Notes under the pieces: model-generated | What the model was told of the DNA's origin: nothing | What the model saw: only the letters and a program-made list of their open reading frames with translations | The model's database searches: none | Shown here: piece after piece, positions 1-9,068 of the stretch | Layout: every line of letters begins with the position of its first letter | How positions within the stretch are numbered: position 1 is the first letter of the stretch | Position numbers and translations under genes: made by a program | Source of the DNA: Mesorhizobium koreense | Lineage (GTDB): Bacteria > Pseudomonadota > Alphaproteobacteria > Rhizobiales > Rhizobiaceae | Direction: 5' to 3' | DNA length: 64,000 nucleotides | Assembly (NCBI RefSeq): GCF_031656215.1 | Contig: NZ_CP134228.1 | Coordinates: 3,615,001-3,679,000 of the forward strand

Positions 1-142
1 ACGTTACGAGCAGCTTGCCGCCACCCTGACCGGCTGACACCACACGCAATCTCGCATCGACCGTCACACCAATCTGCTCGGCCGCACGAAGCGGCTGCGC
101 AATTGCGACCAAGCAACACAAGACGAATACGCTCCTGCGCAT
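1..142 (-). CDS. Exported protein, 5' part only (runs off the left edge)
   Basis: Only the first 47 codons are in the window. The ATG at 142 is preceded by a good ribosome binding site (AAGAGG, 8 bases upstream). The N-terminus is a clear signal peptide: two Arg, a hydrophobic run (VFVLCCLVAIA) and a likely cleavage after LRAAEQ. The mature part begins IGVTVDARLRVVSAG and continues beyond base 1. The function cannot be named from this fragment; it is expected in the periplasm or outer layers. Codon use and base composition look like the neighbours. Confidence 0.6.
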   Translation of the reverse strand, partial: MRRSVFVLCCLVAIAQPLRAAEQIGVTVDARLRVVSAGQGGGKLLVT

Positions 143-607
143 ACCGACGCCTCTTGTGCTTCTGCGCACACTATATAAATATTAGAAGTATATTATGTTA
201 TCCGCTTGCCAACGATTCTAGAATAATTGCCATTTACACCTATTGACTTAGTGCCTCTCCTCAAAAAGGGGCGAGCGATTCATTCATATTTCCGGGATTC
301 GGCTGGAAAACACGATGCCTTGAAGGCCTCTTTCGATGCCCTGCATGTCGTTGTGTTCAAGATCGTCGTTGATGTCGTTCGGGGATGTCGGGCACGGGCG
401 ACTTGGCGGCAGCCATGCGGTGCCAGAAGTGCCGCTACGTTGTCCGCCGAGGCCGCTTATGTGTCATTGACGGGGATGGATAGGGAGCGCGTGAAGGTGC
501 GCCGACTGGTTAAAATGAAGATAGTCCGGAGGGTGACTTGGGCAGACGGGGAATGATCACGGACTTGTTACCACAAGCGCAAAACTCCCGCATTACCATT
601 TCGCCCT
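143..607. other. Intergenic region with AT-rich promoter-like stretch
   Basis: This gap separates the leftward exported protein from the rightward Crp-type regulator. Bases 167-205 are markedly AT-rich (TATATAAATATTAGAAG) and probably hold promoters for one or both divergent genes. A 109-codon open frame at 227-556 begins at TTG without a convincing ribosome binding site and has no recognisable domain, so it is not called as a gene. Nothing else is recognised. Confidence 0.4.
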
Positions 608-1339
608 ATGCATAACGCTCTTAGAACCAAGCTTGAACGGTTCGTGCAGTTTAGCGCCGAGGAGAAGGCCGCTCTCGATGCGCTTATTGTGAATAAAAGG
701 CCAGTGCAGCGCCGCTCTTATCTCCTCCGTGAAGGCGACGTATCCAATACCGTTCACGTCATACTAAACGGGTTTCTTTGTCGCTCTCGGGTTTTGTCAT
801 CCGGGGATCGGCAGATATTTGGATATCTACTTCCCGGCGATGTTGCGGGCCTCAACGTCTTTATCGCACGGCGGATGGACTATGACATCGTCGCCCTCAC
901 GGATTGCATAGTTGCCGACATGCGGCCGCAAGCCCTTCTCTCTGTCATCGAGGAGCATCACGCGGTCGCAAAGGCATTGTGGTGGCAGTCCCTCGCTGTC
1001 GAAGTGGTGTTGCGTGAGTGGATCGTCAATTTGGCTCTACGCAAGTCCGATGAGCGCCTGGCGCATCTCTTGTGCGAGTTGATGGTTCGACTGGAGCGCG
1101 TCGGATTCGTCGAAAGCAGCACCTATGAGTTGCCGCTCACGCAGCAGGACCTCGGGGATACGCTCGGCCTCACTTCGATCCATGTCAACCGGAGCCTTAG
1201 GGAACTTCGTGAAGCCAACCTGGTGACCGTAAAGGGCGGCAAGGTCTTCGTTCATAACGTCGAGCGCCTGAAGAGGTTCGCTGGCTTCGACGGTGCATAC
1301 CTGAATTTGGGCAGCGACAAGCCGCCGACACCTATGTGA
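608..1339 (+). CDS. Crp/Fnr family transcriptional regulator
   Basis: A 243-residue protein with an N-terminal cyclic-nucleotide-binding-type beta-barrel (about residues 10-115) followed by a dimer helix and a C-terminal Crp-type winged helix (about 150-225; recognition region LTQQDLGDTLGLTS then HVNRSLREL at 177-200). It has no N-terminal cysteine cluster, so it is not an oxygen-sensing Fnr. It belongs to the rhizobial group of CRP-like regulators whose effector is often unknown. The ATG at 608 lacks a strong ribosome binding site. It stands alone, convergent with the maleate-isomerase-like gene, so a link to the adjacent catabolic operon is possible but not shown. Confidence 0.85.
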   Translation: MHNALRTKLERFVQFSAEEKAALDALIVNKRPVQRRSYLLREGDVSNTVHVILNGFLCRSRVLSSGDRQIFGYLLPGDVAGLNVFIARRMDYDIVALTDCIVADMRPQALLSVIEEHHAVAKALWWQSLAVEVVLREWIVNLALRKSDERLAHLLCELMVRLERVGFVESSTYELPLTQQDLGDTLGLTSIHVNRSLRELREANLVTVKGGKVFVHNVERLKRFAGFDGAYLNLGSDKPPTPM

Positions 1340-1417
1340 CCCCATCAGTCCGAATGGCCGGTAGGCCAATGGATTCAATCAGTTATCCTGGACTTTTCGC
1401 TAGAAGCCCGATAAAGT

Positions 1418-1441
1418 GGCCGGGGACATATCGCCCCGGCC
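1418..1441. terminator. Possible bidirectional terminator hairpin
   Basis: A perfect 8-bp inverted repeat (GGCCGGGG ... CCCCGGCC, 8-base loop) lies between two convergent genes. There is no clear T-run on either side, so this would be a weak or factor-assisted terminator. Confidence 0.45.
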
Positions 1442-1452
1442 GATTGTCCGTT

Positions 1453-2214
1453 CTACGCGCTCTTACGGAGTGTTCTGGCTCCAGTCTGGGGCCTGTCGCT
1501 CAGCGAGCGAAGAAGGCTGCCGCAATTGGTGATCTCCGGATCGATCCCAAGCGCCTCGTAGGTCAGCCACGCCGAAGCCTGGACGGCGGAATAGACGGGC
1601 TTGCCCAGATCCCGCTCGAGCAGGTCCAGAACTTCCAGCGCCCGCAGTTGCGTGCAGGCGACGAACACGGCCGTGGATTCCTTGGTCGCCGCTTCCTTCA
1701 CCTTCGCGTAGATTTCCTCCGGCTGGATCTTGGCGTGGTTGAACATGTCGAGCATGTCGAAGGTCCCTAGCTTTCCGACTTCGACATCATGCTCCCGCAG
1801 GAACTGCTTGAGGCGCTCATTGGTCAGGTCGACATAGGGCGTGACGACGTCGACCCTGCGATGACCGTTGCGCGTGAGGCATTCCGCCATGCCGCCCGCC
1901 GTGGTGACGGTCGGAGCACCGGTGATCTTCGTCAGTTCGTCGCAGATCATCTTGTTCCATGCCGGCCCCTCGAAGAAGCTGCCGGAAGTGCATCCATAGA
2001 CCACCACGTCAGGCTCGACATTGGCCACGCGCGAGGCCGCCGCGCGGGCTTCCTTTTCCATGTTGCGCAGTTCCTCCGGTGTCCCATGGCGACCGCCGGC
2101 GATACGGGCTGTGTGCACGGAAACACCCTTGGGCGCGATGCCCCAGAATTCAGTCTCCATCGTCGTGTTGATCGATGGAACAAGCAGGCCGATCCTTCCT
2201 CGCCATCCGTACAT
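1453..2214 (-). CDS. Asp/Glu racemase superfamily, maleate cis-trans isomerase-like
   Basis: A 253-residue protein of the maleate isomerase / arylmalonate decarboxylase branch of the Asp/Glu racemase superfamily. Both candidate catalytic cysteines are present: Cys75 in YGCTSGSF and Cys187 in VACTQL. That two-Cys arrangement is typical of isomerases and racemases rather than of the single-Cys decarboxylases. The start codon has AGGGAG upstream. It is the last gene of a minus-strand operon (ABC transporter, threonine-synthase-like enzyme, MmgE/PrpD, this gene), so it probably acts on a small dicarboxylate made or imported there. The substrate is not known. A paralogue lacking the first Cys lies at 36353. 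Confidence 0.8.
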   Translation of the reverse strand: MYGWRGRIGLLVPSINTTMETEFWGIAPKGVSVHTARIAGGRHGTPEELRNMEKEARAAASRVANVEPDVVVYGCTSGSFFEGPAWNKMICDELTKITGAPTVTTAGGMAECLTRNGHRRVDVVTPYVDLTNERLKQFLREHDVEVGKLGTFDMLDMFNHAKIQPEEIYAKVKEAATKESTAVFVACTQLRALEVLDLLERDLGKPVYSAVQASAWLTYEALGIDPEITNCGSLLRSLSDRPQTGARTLRKSA

Positions 2215-2272
2215 TCTTAAGTCTCCCTTGCGTGTTGGTCCGGCGCCGATCTCGATGCGCCGAAGTTGAAGA

Positions 2273-3691
2273 TCAGAGGTCGGCCGACGGCATCAGCGCA
2301 ACCAGTTCCCGGATGTCGCCGAGTTCTTCCAGACGCAGGATGGTCTGGATGACGGGCTCCACCTGTTCGGCGCTCAGACCCAGGCCAAAATCCATGCACA
2401 ATCGGAACTTCGCGAAGACCTCTTCCTCGGTCATCGGCAATTCAGGGCTGCCGGGCGTCATGGTTTCATGGATTTCAGTAGCCGATCCGTCCTTGAGCTT
2501 CACCGCGATATGGGACGGCCCCATTGCGGTGGGAGATTCATTCGGATCGGGCTTGACCACGATACGGGCGGCCAGCGCCGCGACGTCGGGATCCGTTATG
2601 TTCGGCCTTGTGTAGGTGCGCAGATCCACATGGCCGTCGGTCAATGCGCGGGCAAAGCTATAGGCGGCGTTGAACTGGGCATGGACGATGGAATCCCGTG
2701 TCACATCGTATGGCTGGCCGACGGTCTGATAGTTCACCTGTGGCAGTCTTATCTCGACCGCCTCCACATTTTCCGGCCGCAATCCCTGTTCGCGCAGCCG
2801 GATCGCAAGCGAGATGCTGGTGTGGTTGCAGCGGCAGCACGGATAGGGCTTGAAGGAGTAGCCTCGTGTCCGCCACTCCTTTCCCATCCCCTCCATCAAC
2901 TCGTCGGGGCGCACTTCGCCGCGCTCCTGCAGTTTGAAGAGCCCGGCATTGCCTTCGAGCGGCTGGAACGGCCCGGTTATCCCGCCCGTGGCGAGGAATG
3001 CGGCCGTTACCGCTCCGCGAGCGGCGAAGCCCGCACCAAGCCGCTTGCTCAACACACCGTCCAGCATGCTCTGCGCGCTGCCGCAGGCCTGGTGGGAGGC
3101 CAGACCGAAAGTGTTCAGCAGGGTTTCGGCATCCTGGTCGAGGAGCCTGCCTATCCCGAGCGAGGCGGCGAGAACGCCGAGCGTCATCGTCGGATGCCAT
3201 CCTTTTCCAAGCGAATTGTAGCAGGTGAAGCCAAGCCGCGCGTGCATCTCCGCCGCGACAGTCAGCGCGAGGAGAAACTTCCGCCCGTCGACATTCCCGA
3301 TGTCTTCGGCGGCGGCAAGAAGGGCCGGCAAGACGACGCAGAAGCTATGGATGCGCGCCGAGTCGTGCATATCGTCGAAATCGAGCCCATGCGCGGCCGC
3401 GCCATTGATCATCGCGGCGTGAGGAGGCGACAGGCGTTTCTTCGTCACCAGGCTCGTCGCCGACCCATCCTTCTCCCACCTGGAAAGCTGGGCTCCGATT
3501 TCAGCGATACCTGGTGCCCGCGCGGCGCCGCCGATCACACCCAGCGTATCGATGATGAACAGCTTCACAGTCAGGATCACATCGTCGGGTATGTCCTCGT
3601 ACCGAATCCCGGCCACCGCCTCGCAGAAACGACGGCTGATCCCTTTGAGTTCTTCGAAATCGACCGCTTCGGTGGTGGCTCGCACGTTCAT
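2273..3691 (-). CDS. MmgE/PrpD family protein
   Basis: A 472-residue protein, the usual length of the MmgE/PrpD family, which includes 2-methylcitrate dehydratase, cis-aconitate decarboxylase and many uncharacterised catabolic dehydratases or decarboxylases. The family-typical Ala/Gly-rich helical part is visible (AAAHGLDFDDMHD near residues 98-110, LGAGFAARGAVTAAF near 215-230). AGGGA precedes the ATG. It lies 28 bases downstream of the threonine-synthase-like gene in the same operon. Genuine prpD normally sits with prpB and prpC, which are absent, so a role in methylcitrate metabolism is unlikely; dehydration or decarboxylation of a hydroxy-di- or tricarboxylate is the better inference. Confidence 0.85.
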   Translation of the reverse strand: MNVRATTEAVDFEELKGISRRFCEAVAGIRYEDIPDDVILTVKLFIIDTLGVIGGAARAPGIAEIGAQLSRWEKDGSATSLVTKKRLSPPHAAMINGAAAHGLDFDDMHDSARIHSFCVVLPALLAAAEDIGNVDGRKFLLALTVAAEMHARLGFTCYNSLGKGWHPTMTLGVLAASLGIGRLLDQDAETLLNTFGLASHQACGSAQSMLDGVLSKRLGAGFAARGAVTAAFLATGGITGPFQPLEGNAGLFKLQERGEVRPDELMEGMGKEWRTRGYSFKPYPCCRCNHTSISLAIRLREQGLRPENVEAVEIRLPQVNYQTVGQPYDVTRDSIVHAQFNAAYSFARALTDGHVDLRTYTRPNITDPDVAALAARIVVKPDPNESPTAMGPSHIAVKLKDGSATEIHETMTPGSPELPMTEEEVFAKFRLCMDFGLGLSAEQVEPVIQTILRLEELGDIRELVALMPSADL

Positions 3692-3719
3692 TTCAATGTC
3701 CCTGTCTACCCGTTCCGAT

Positions 3720-4907
3720 CTAGTCGTTTCCCTGGGCGTTTCCGACCAGTTCGCCGATCCGGTCCGCAGCCTTGAGCCCGCTGCCGGTCAGGACCGCGAT
3801 GATACGCTCGCCCGCCGTAAGCGCTCCTCCGGCTTGCAGCTTCGTCAAGGCCGCGCCGACGCTCGCCGAGGTCGGCTCGACGAATAATCCGTTCGACAAA
3901 AGCCCTCGCAACCCATCCTTGATTTCTTCCTCCGAGACGGTGACCAGAGCGCCGCCGCTCTCGGATATCGCGGAGAGAACCTCCTTGACCCGGACTGGGT
4001 GGACGGAGGCGATCCCATCGGCGACGGTCGGGGACGGAGTGAACGGTACGGCATGATCCGCGCCTTGTCGCAAGGCGGCGGCGAAAGGGGCGCAGTTTGC
4101 GGCCTGCACCGCATAGATGCGCGGCAGCCTTTCAACCTCCCCGGTGCTCATCAATTCGTGGAAGCCGAGCCAGAGACCGAGGACGTTGCTCCCGTAGCCC
4201 AGTGGAACAACAACCGCGTCCGGCACGCTGAATCCCTGTTGCTCCCAGATTTCGAACGCCAGGGTCTTCGTGCCTTCGAGGAAGAAGGGCTGCCAGTTGT
4301 GACTGGCGTAGAATATTTTCTTCGCTTCTTTCAGCGCCTGGTCCGCAACATCCTGACGCGTGCCCGGCACCAGCGAGACATCTGCGCCCATCGAAGCAAT
4401 CTGGACGATCTTTCCCCTGGGCGCCGCCGCCGGAACCAGGATCCGGCATGAAATACCGGCCGCCGCCGAATAGGCCGACATCGAGGCGCCGGCATTGCCG
4501 GACGAATCTTCGAGGATCGCCTTGAGCCCCACATTGTGCAGGTAGGTGATCATGACCGCCATGCCCCGATCCTTAAAGGAACCGGTCGGAGCCAGATATT
4601 CCAGCTTGAACTCTATTTCGGAGCCGTTCCAGGAACGTTGGACGAGCGGCGTCCACCCTTCGCCGAGAGAGATGCGATTATCAGCGTCCACACGGATCGC
4701 CGAGCGGTAGCGCCAGAGGGAGCGGTCGTCCCGAACGATGGAGGCACGATCAAGACCCTGGCCGGGCGAAAGGTTGAGGTGGGCTCCATCCGGCGCACAC
4801 CACATCGCTTCTTCAGTGCCGAACGATTCACCTGTCGACGAGACGACATATCGCGCATTGCCGCTCATCGGCGATCTCTTCCGAGTGGTTTTGTGCATCA
4901 GGTTCAT
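3720..4907 (-). CDS. Threonine-synthase-like PLP enzyme (fold type II)
   Basis: A 395-residue protein of the tryptophan-synthase-beta superfamily, closest in pattern to threonine synthase, threonine dehydratase and diaminopropionate-type lyases. The PLP lysine is Lys112 in GSFKDRG; the phosphate-binding loop and SSGNAGAS substrate loop are present. The start at 4907 has GGTGA close upstream; an internal ATG at 4868 (MSGNARYV) has a better GGAAGAG site and may be the true start. In an operon with an ABC importer and MmgE/PrpD and maleate-isomerase-like enzymes, a beta- or gamma-elimination on an imported amino acid is more likely than threonine biosynthesis. RidA at 8650 would detoxify the enamine products of such a reaction. 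Confidence 0.8.
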   Translation of the reverse strand: MNLMHKTTRKRSPMSGNARYVVSSTGESFGTEEAMWCAPDGAHLNLSPGQGLDRASIVRDDRSLWRYRSAIRVDADNRISLGEGWTPLVQRSWNGSEIEFKLEYLAPTGSFKDRGMAVMITYLHNVGLKAILEDSSGNAGASMSAYSAAAGISCRILVPAAAPRGKIVQIASMGADVSLVPGTRQDVADQALKEAKKIFYASHNWQPFFLEGTKTLAFEIWEQQGFSVPDAVVVPLGYGSNVLGLWLGFHELMSTGEVERLPRIYAVQAANCAPFAAALRQGADHAVPFTPSPTVADGIASVHPVRVKEVLSAISESGGALVTVSEEEIKDGLRGLLSNGLFVEPTSASVGAALTKLQAGGALTAGERIIAVLTGSGLKAADRIGELVGNAQGND

Positions 4908-4919
4908 GGCATCACCGCA

Positions 4920-5810
4920 CTAGCGCTGCATGCCCCATCGCTGAACGGTACGGATCTCGATAAGCCTGAAGATCACCGATTCGACGACCAGACCGATGAT
5001 GATCACCGCCAGGAGACCCGCGAACACCTTCGAGGTGTAGAGTTCGGCACGCGCTTCGAAAATGTACCAGCCCAGGCCGCCGGCACGCGACGACACGCCG
5101 AAGACGAGTTCCGCCGCGATCAAAGTACGCCATGCGAAGGCCCAGCCGATCTTCAAACCGGCCAGTATCGAGGGGAAGGCGGCGGGCATCAGGATCTTCG
5201 TGACGTAACGGATGCCGGTCAGGCCGTAGTTTCGTCCCGACATACGCAATGTCTCCGGGACCGAGCGGAAACCGGTAAGGATATTCAGCGACACGGCCCA
5301 CAACACGGAGTGCACGATAACGAAGGCGATCGAAGAGACGCCGAGACCGAACCACAGCAATGCAAGAGGCAGCATCGCGATCGCGGGAAGCGGGTTGAAC
5401 ATCGCCGTCAGGGTCGTGAGAATGTCGGTGCCGATCCTGGTGGAAACGGCCAATGTCGTGAACACCGCCGCGGCAACGAGGCCGATCCCGTAACCGAGGA
5501 GCAGAACCTGAAGAGACGTGTAGGTGCGCTGAATTAGCGTGCCATTCGCCAGATCCGTCCAGAACGCGGAGATCGTATCGAGAAACGACGGAAAGAGCAG
5601 CGGATTGTGGATGAAGCGGGCGTATCCTTCCCACAGGAGGGCAAGAACAACGAGGATGACGGCGCGACGGAAAGCATCACTGGCCATCAAACGCTCGCCG
5701 ATGCCGAGCGGTCGCTCGACGACGCCGATGCCGCTGGTGTTCACCGGCTCCTGATCTATTTCCGGGCGTACCGGGGGAACCCGCCCGCCTGCTTCTACGG
5801 CCTGTATCAT
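4920..5810 (-). CDS. ABC transporter permease, SsuC/TauC type
   Basis: A 296-residue inner membrane protein with about six hydrophobic helices and the BPD_transp_1 fold. The EAA-like loop is visible around SVPETLRMSGRNYGLT. It belongs to the nitrate/sulfonate/taurine group of importers. Its ATG overlaps the stop of the ATPase gene by four bases (ATGA), so the two are translationally coupled. Together with the ATPase (5807) and the binding protein (6600) it forms a complete importer at the head of the operon. Confidence 0.88.
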   Translation of the reverse strand: MIQAVEAGGRVPPVRPEIDQEPVNTSGIGVVERPLGIGERLMASDAFRRAVILVVLALLWEGYARFIHNPLLFPSFLDTISAFWTDLANGTLIQRTYTSLQVLLLGYGIGLVAAAVFTTLAVSTRIGTDILTTLTAMFNPLPAIAMLPLALLWFGLGVSSIAFVIVHSVLWAVSLNILTGFRSVPETLRMSGRNYGLTGIRYVTKILMPAAFPSILAGLKIGWAFAWRTLIAAELVFGVSSRAGGLGWYIFEARAELYTSKVFAGLLAVIIIGLVVESVIFRLIEIRTVQRWGMQR

Positions 5811-6619
5811 GCGAGCGCTTTCTCGGGTTCAGGTTCCACCGCTTCCTCGAAGAGCAGGTGATGGATGCGGTCGGACAAGGCGTCGCGGCTTGGCCCGTCA
5901 AGCGTGGCGCTCGAATTCAGTTCGGCCCTCACCCGACCCGGATGGGGAGAAAGCACGAGGATGCGGGAACCGACGATGATGGCTTCCTCGATCGAATGGG
6001 TCACGAACAGCACCGTGAAGCGCAGCTGTTCCCAAAGGCCAAGGAGTTCCTCCTGCATCTTGCGGCGCGTCAACGCGTCGAGGGCCGCAAAGGGCTCGTC
6101 CATCAAAAGCACCTCCGGCTCCATTGCCATCGCGCGGGCGATCGCGACACGCATTTTCATGCCGCCGGACAACATGTGCGGATAGACGTCCGCGAACTTG
6201 GAAAGGTTGACCTTGTCCAGGGCCGACAGCGCTCTTTCCCTCGCTTCCTTCTTGCCGAAGCGCTTGGTGACCCTCATCGGGAAGGTGACGTTCTGAAGAA
6301 CGGTCTTCCAAGGCATGAGCTGTTCGAACTCCTGGAAGACCATCATCCGGTCGGGCCCGGGCGCGCGCACGACCTTGTCGCGCAGCCGGATCTCGCCTTC
6401 GACGGCAGGAAGAAAGCCGCCGATGGCTTTCAGCATCGTCGACTTCCCGCAGCCGGAAGGGCCGAGGATTACGAAGCGCTCGGCCTCGTAAACCTCGAAG
6501 CTGACCCGATAGGTCGCCGTCACCAGATGCTCAGGCGTCTTGTACCGTAGAGTGACGCCATTGACATTCAGTAGCGACGCGCCGGGGCCGACGCCTGGCC
6601 TAGTTTCCCGAGAGGCCAT
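5807..6619 (-). CDS. ABC transporter ATP-binding protein, SsuB/TauB type
   Basis: About 270 residues. Walker A is GPSGCGKST, the signature LSGGM is preceded by YPHM, Walker B is LLMDEPFAALD, and the switch His lies in VTHSIEEA. These are diagnostic for the NitT/TauT importer ATPase. The start at 6619 is chosen because GGAGG lies six bases upstream; further in-frame ATGs at 6625 and 6634 are less well placed. The 5' end overlaps the binding-protein gene by 20 bases and the 3' end overlaps the permease by 4, which is a compact operon. Confidence 0.88.
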   Translation of the reverse strand: MASRETRPGVGPGASLLNVNGVTLRYKTPEHLVTATYRVSFEVYEAERFVILGPSGCGKSTMLKAIGGFLPAVEGEIRLRDKVVRAPGPDRMMVFQEFEQLMPWKTVLQNVTFPMRVTKRFGKKEARERALSALDKVNLSKFADVYPHMLSGGMKMRVAIARAMAMEPEVLLMDEPFAALDALTRRKMQEELLGLWEQLRFTVLFVTHSIEEAIIVGSRILVLSPHPGRVRAELNSSATLDGPSRDALSDRIHHLLFEEAVEPEPEKALA

Positions 6620-7622
6620 GCACATCCTCCACAAAGAGTTCTTTCCAGTCCTTCGGGACGTTTTTTATAGTGCCGACTCCCGCGAGGAACTTGACATATG
6701 CCATGAGGCCAGCCGGAGCATCGGTGAACTGGACGTCCGGATCCTTCAGAATATCGAGGACATCCTGTTTCGTCACACCGCCTTCACTGCCGAGCTTCAT
6801 GTATATATCGGCAGCTTCTTCCGGATTCTTCTTGATGAAGTCTTGCGCGTCCTTGAGTGCCGCGCGAAGTGCTTTAACCGTCTTGGGATTATCCTTGATG
6901 AAGGAATCCTTCCCGAATAGAAGCGTGAAAGTCGCCGGCTGCCCCATCAGTTCATAAGACGTTGCGACCCTATGAATGCCCTCGTGCTTCACTTCGAGAT
7001 ACTGGTAGGGCGGAGAGGTGAAGTGAGCGGTGATCTCGGTGCCTGAAAGCAAAGCGGCCATGCCGTCGGGATGCGGAAGCGACGTCGTGAGCGGATCAAG
7101 CTTGCCGTAGTTGTCCTCACCCCACTTCTTAGCTGCCCACATCTGCATGATGATGGCAGGAATGGAAGTCTTCACCGCCGTGACGGCAATGCGGTCCTTG
7201 TCGGTGAAGTCCTCAAGGGAATGGACGTTCGGGTCCTTCGTGTTGAGCCACATCGGCAGCATGGACACGGGACCAATCCCGCTTACCGACAGAGGCGTAT
7301 TGTGCGTCCTGCCCCACATGATGATGAAAGAGGGCGGACCATTCGAGATGACGTCGACATTGCCGGAGAGCAGAGCGTCGTTTGCCGCCGCCGGGCCACC
7401 GAGCGTCAGCCATTCCGCCTTTGAATTCAGATTTTCTTCCTTGGCATGCTTCTCGAAGAGGCTATTGGCCTTCATTATCATCAGAGGCAAAAAGCCGAGC
7501 CCGTATTGTTGAGCGATGCGGATCTGGTCAACCTCTGCGCTGGCGACCGATACGGTCGCACAAATGGTCGACGCCGCCAGAACCAGCGCAATGGCGCTTT
7601 CTCTCATCAATGCCAATTTCAT
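6600..7622 (-). CDS. ABC transporter substrate-binding protein (NMT1/SsuA-like)
   Basis: A 340-residue periplasmic protein with a signal peptide (Arg at 8, hydrophobic core ALVLAASTICATVSV, cleavage near ASAEV). The mature sequence has the NMT1/THI5/SsuA pattern (IRIAQQYGLGFLPLMI at its start), as in binding proteins for sulfonates, aromatic acids, nitrate or pyrimidine precursors. GGGAG precedes the ATG. It is the first gene of the leftward operon, with a GTATAC-type operator about 80 bases upstream. The ligand cannot be read from the sequence; the neighbouring enzymes suggest an organic acid or amino acid. Confidence 0.87.
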   Translation of the reverse strand: MKLALMRESAIALVLAASTICATVSVASAEVDQIRIAQQYGLGFLPLMIMKANSLFEKHAKEENLNSKAEWLTLGGPAAANDALLSGNVDVISNGPPSFIIMWGRTHNTPLSVSGIGPVSMLPMWLNTKDPNVHSLEDFTDKDRIAVTAVKTSIPAIIMQMWAAKKWGEDNYGKLDPLTTSLPHPDGMAALLSGTEITAHFTSPPYQYLEVKHEGIHRVATSYELMGQPATFTLLFGKDSFIKDNPKTVKALRAALKDAQDFIKKNPEEAADIYMKLGSEGGVTKQDVLDILKDPDVQFTDAPAGLMAYVKFLAGVGTIKNVPKDWKELFVEDVHGLSGN

Positions 7623-8012
7623 GTCTCTCTCCCGTTGTTGGCCAGCTTCGATTTTCGGACCGCCCCGGCCAAGCTCCCAGCGGCTCCGCGCCTTCCCAAT
7701 CCTGGATACTGTATACAGAACTAGGTGAGGCGCAACACTTAATTGGTCCGGGTTTCACGCAGGTTGGCGGTCAGTTGCTGCACTCTCTTCTCCCACGCAA
7801 CCACCCCTCCTCTCAAGCTGCCTCGACCGTCGCAAATCCCATGCCAAGTGGAACGACGATTAAGGACACCCAATAGATGCCTTCCGATGATCGAGGAGGA
7901 CACATTTCTTCGAGAACTGTCTTCGTCAAGGACACCGAACAGCCATCGCTCGCCCGAAATTTCTCCGAGGGCCTGACACGATCGCGTCCCCTGAATGGAT
8001 GCAAGTCGAGTC
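7623..8012. other. Intergenic region between two minus-strand operons
   Basis: This stretch lies between the end of the HD-domain gene and the start of the binding-protein gene. It contains the operator described at 7704-7718. Short open frames on the minus strand (for example 7739-8047) show no domain and are considered accidental. No tRNA or strong terminator hairpin was found. Confidence 0.5.
7704..7718 (-). promoter_or_regulatory. GTATAC-type operator upstream of the ABC-transporter operon
   Basis: The plus strand reads GGATACTGTATACAG; the minus strand gives GTATACAGTATCC. This differs at one of 13 positions from the site at 33009 and at a few from the site at 30948. It lies about 80 bases upstream of the binding-protein ATG at 7622. 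Recurrence in three intergenic regions of this block points to a shared regulator, plausibly one of the GntR proteins encoded at 21102 and 21911. Confidence 0.55.
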
Positions 8013-8633
8013 TCACAGGGAAATCGGTCGCTTGTATTTCCCGGCAACCGTGGCCGGGTCGATTACACCGCCGGCGAGCATAATGCTCCAGTAGCCTATA
8101 TCGGCAAAATGGACGATCGTGTTTTCCAGGCTTCGCACCAGCAATTCGCCCTCCCCTGAATGGGCCGCGGCGATGTGCGCCACTTCTTCCGGCAGGCCGG
8201 CGGTCAGGCATATATGCGCGCCGTATACGCTATGGCGCAATGACGGCAAGCCGGTGGCACGAGGCTGCTCTCTCCAGCGCTTCTGGTTGACGGGATCGAA
8301 TTCCCAGGCCTTGCCGATATCATGACACAGGCCGCCAGCGACGACGATGTCGCGCCGGACCTTTATATCCGGGTTCGAGGCGATAATCTCGTCGGCCATG
8401 ACAATCGCTAAACGGGTGACACCACGGATATGGTCCGTCTGATCGCCCCTTATCAGAACCATGGAGTTTGGATTCCCGGCCGGCTGGATCTCGCGGATTG
8501 AATTGAAGCTGCTTCGCTGCAACGCCAGTTCCCACGCATCGATCACCTGTCGACGGAGCGTCTCGTCCTCTATCTGCGACACTTCCGGAAGTTCTTCCGA
8601 TATCAGCTTGCGCAGATTGTCTTTCGCACTCAT
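8013..8633 (-). CDS. HD-domain protein (putative metal-dependent hydrolase)
   Basis: A 206-residue protein with the HD superfamily pattern: an upstream His (DHIRGVTRL), then CHDIGKAWEF, then LRHSVYGAHI and IAAAHSGEGE supplying further metal ligands. HD proteins hydrolyse phosphate esters or other bonds with divalent metals; the substrate here is unknown. The start at 8633 is supported by AGGAGG eight bases upstream; a longer reading from 8765 has no such site. It is the last gene of the 12-gene operon, 16 bases after ridA. Its presence in a catabolic operon is unexplained. Confidence 0.75.
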   Translation of the reverse strand: MSAKDNLRKLISEELPEVSQIEDETLRRQVIDAWELALQRSSFNSIREIQPAGNPNSMVLIRGDQTDHIRGVTRLAIVMADEIIASNPDIKVRRDIVVAGGLCHDIGKAWEFDPVNQKRWREQPRATGLPSLRHSVYGAHICLTAGLPEEVAHIAAAHSGEGELLVRSLENTIVHFADIGYWSIMLAGGVIDPATVAGKYKRPISL

Positions 8634-8649
8634 CAGATCATCCTCCTGC

Positions 8650-9051
8650 TCATTTCCTGTCGTTGTCACGTTGCGGTTCCACGAGGGCGACCGCATCGAC
8701 TTCAATTTTATAGCCGTAGTGGAGTTCGGGCACCGGCACGACGGTGCGCGCGGGCCGCGCATCACCTAACAATTCGGCGTAAATGCTGTTGAAGAGCGGC
8801 CAATTCTCTACGCCGACGATATACGCGGTGATGCGCAGGACGGTGTGCGGGGCGGCGCCGGCCTCGCGGATGATCGCCAGCAAATTGCCTAGTGCTTGAC
8901 GCGCCTGGTCTTCGAAACCGAGCGCGGGCTGGTGCGTGCCGTCCGGCAGCACCGGCAATTGCCCCGATACATAGACGATGCCGTCATGCTCGACGGCCTG
9001 GGCGTAGTGACCAGCCGGCCGGGGCGCTCCCGGCGCCGTTATTGTGCGCAT
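8650..9051 (-). CDS. RidA/YjgF/YER057c/UK114 family protein
   Basis: A 133-residue protein of standard family length. It has the GIVYVSGQLPVLPDG strand and a C-terminal ARTVVPVPELHYGYKIEVDA segment; the Arg in PARTVVPV is the conserved substrate-binding arginine. RidA proteins hydrolyse reactive enamines/imines released by PLP dehydratases. GGGAGA precedes the ATG at 9051. It follows a D-threonine-aldolase/D-serine-dehydratase-like gene by 17 bases, a partnership that fits the family role. A second PLP lyase (3720) lies in the next operon. Confidence 0.85.
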   Translation of the reverse strand: MRTITAPGAPRPAGHYAQAVEHDGIVYVSGQLPVLPDGTHQPALGFEDQARQALGNLLAIIREAGAAPHTVLRITAYIVGVENWPLFNSIYAELLGDARPARTVVPVPELHYGYKIEVDAVALVEPQRDNDRK

Positions 9052-9068
9052 TCGCTGTCTCCCATCGA

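Noticed and set aside
227-556. 109-codon open frame before the Crp-type gene
   Set aside because: It has a TTG start without ribosome binding site and no recognisable domain; composition fits a chance frame in GC-rich DNA.
8223-8230. Further GTATAC sequences inside genes (8223 region and 33755 region)
   Set aside because: They are within coding sequence and lack the second half of the operator motif.
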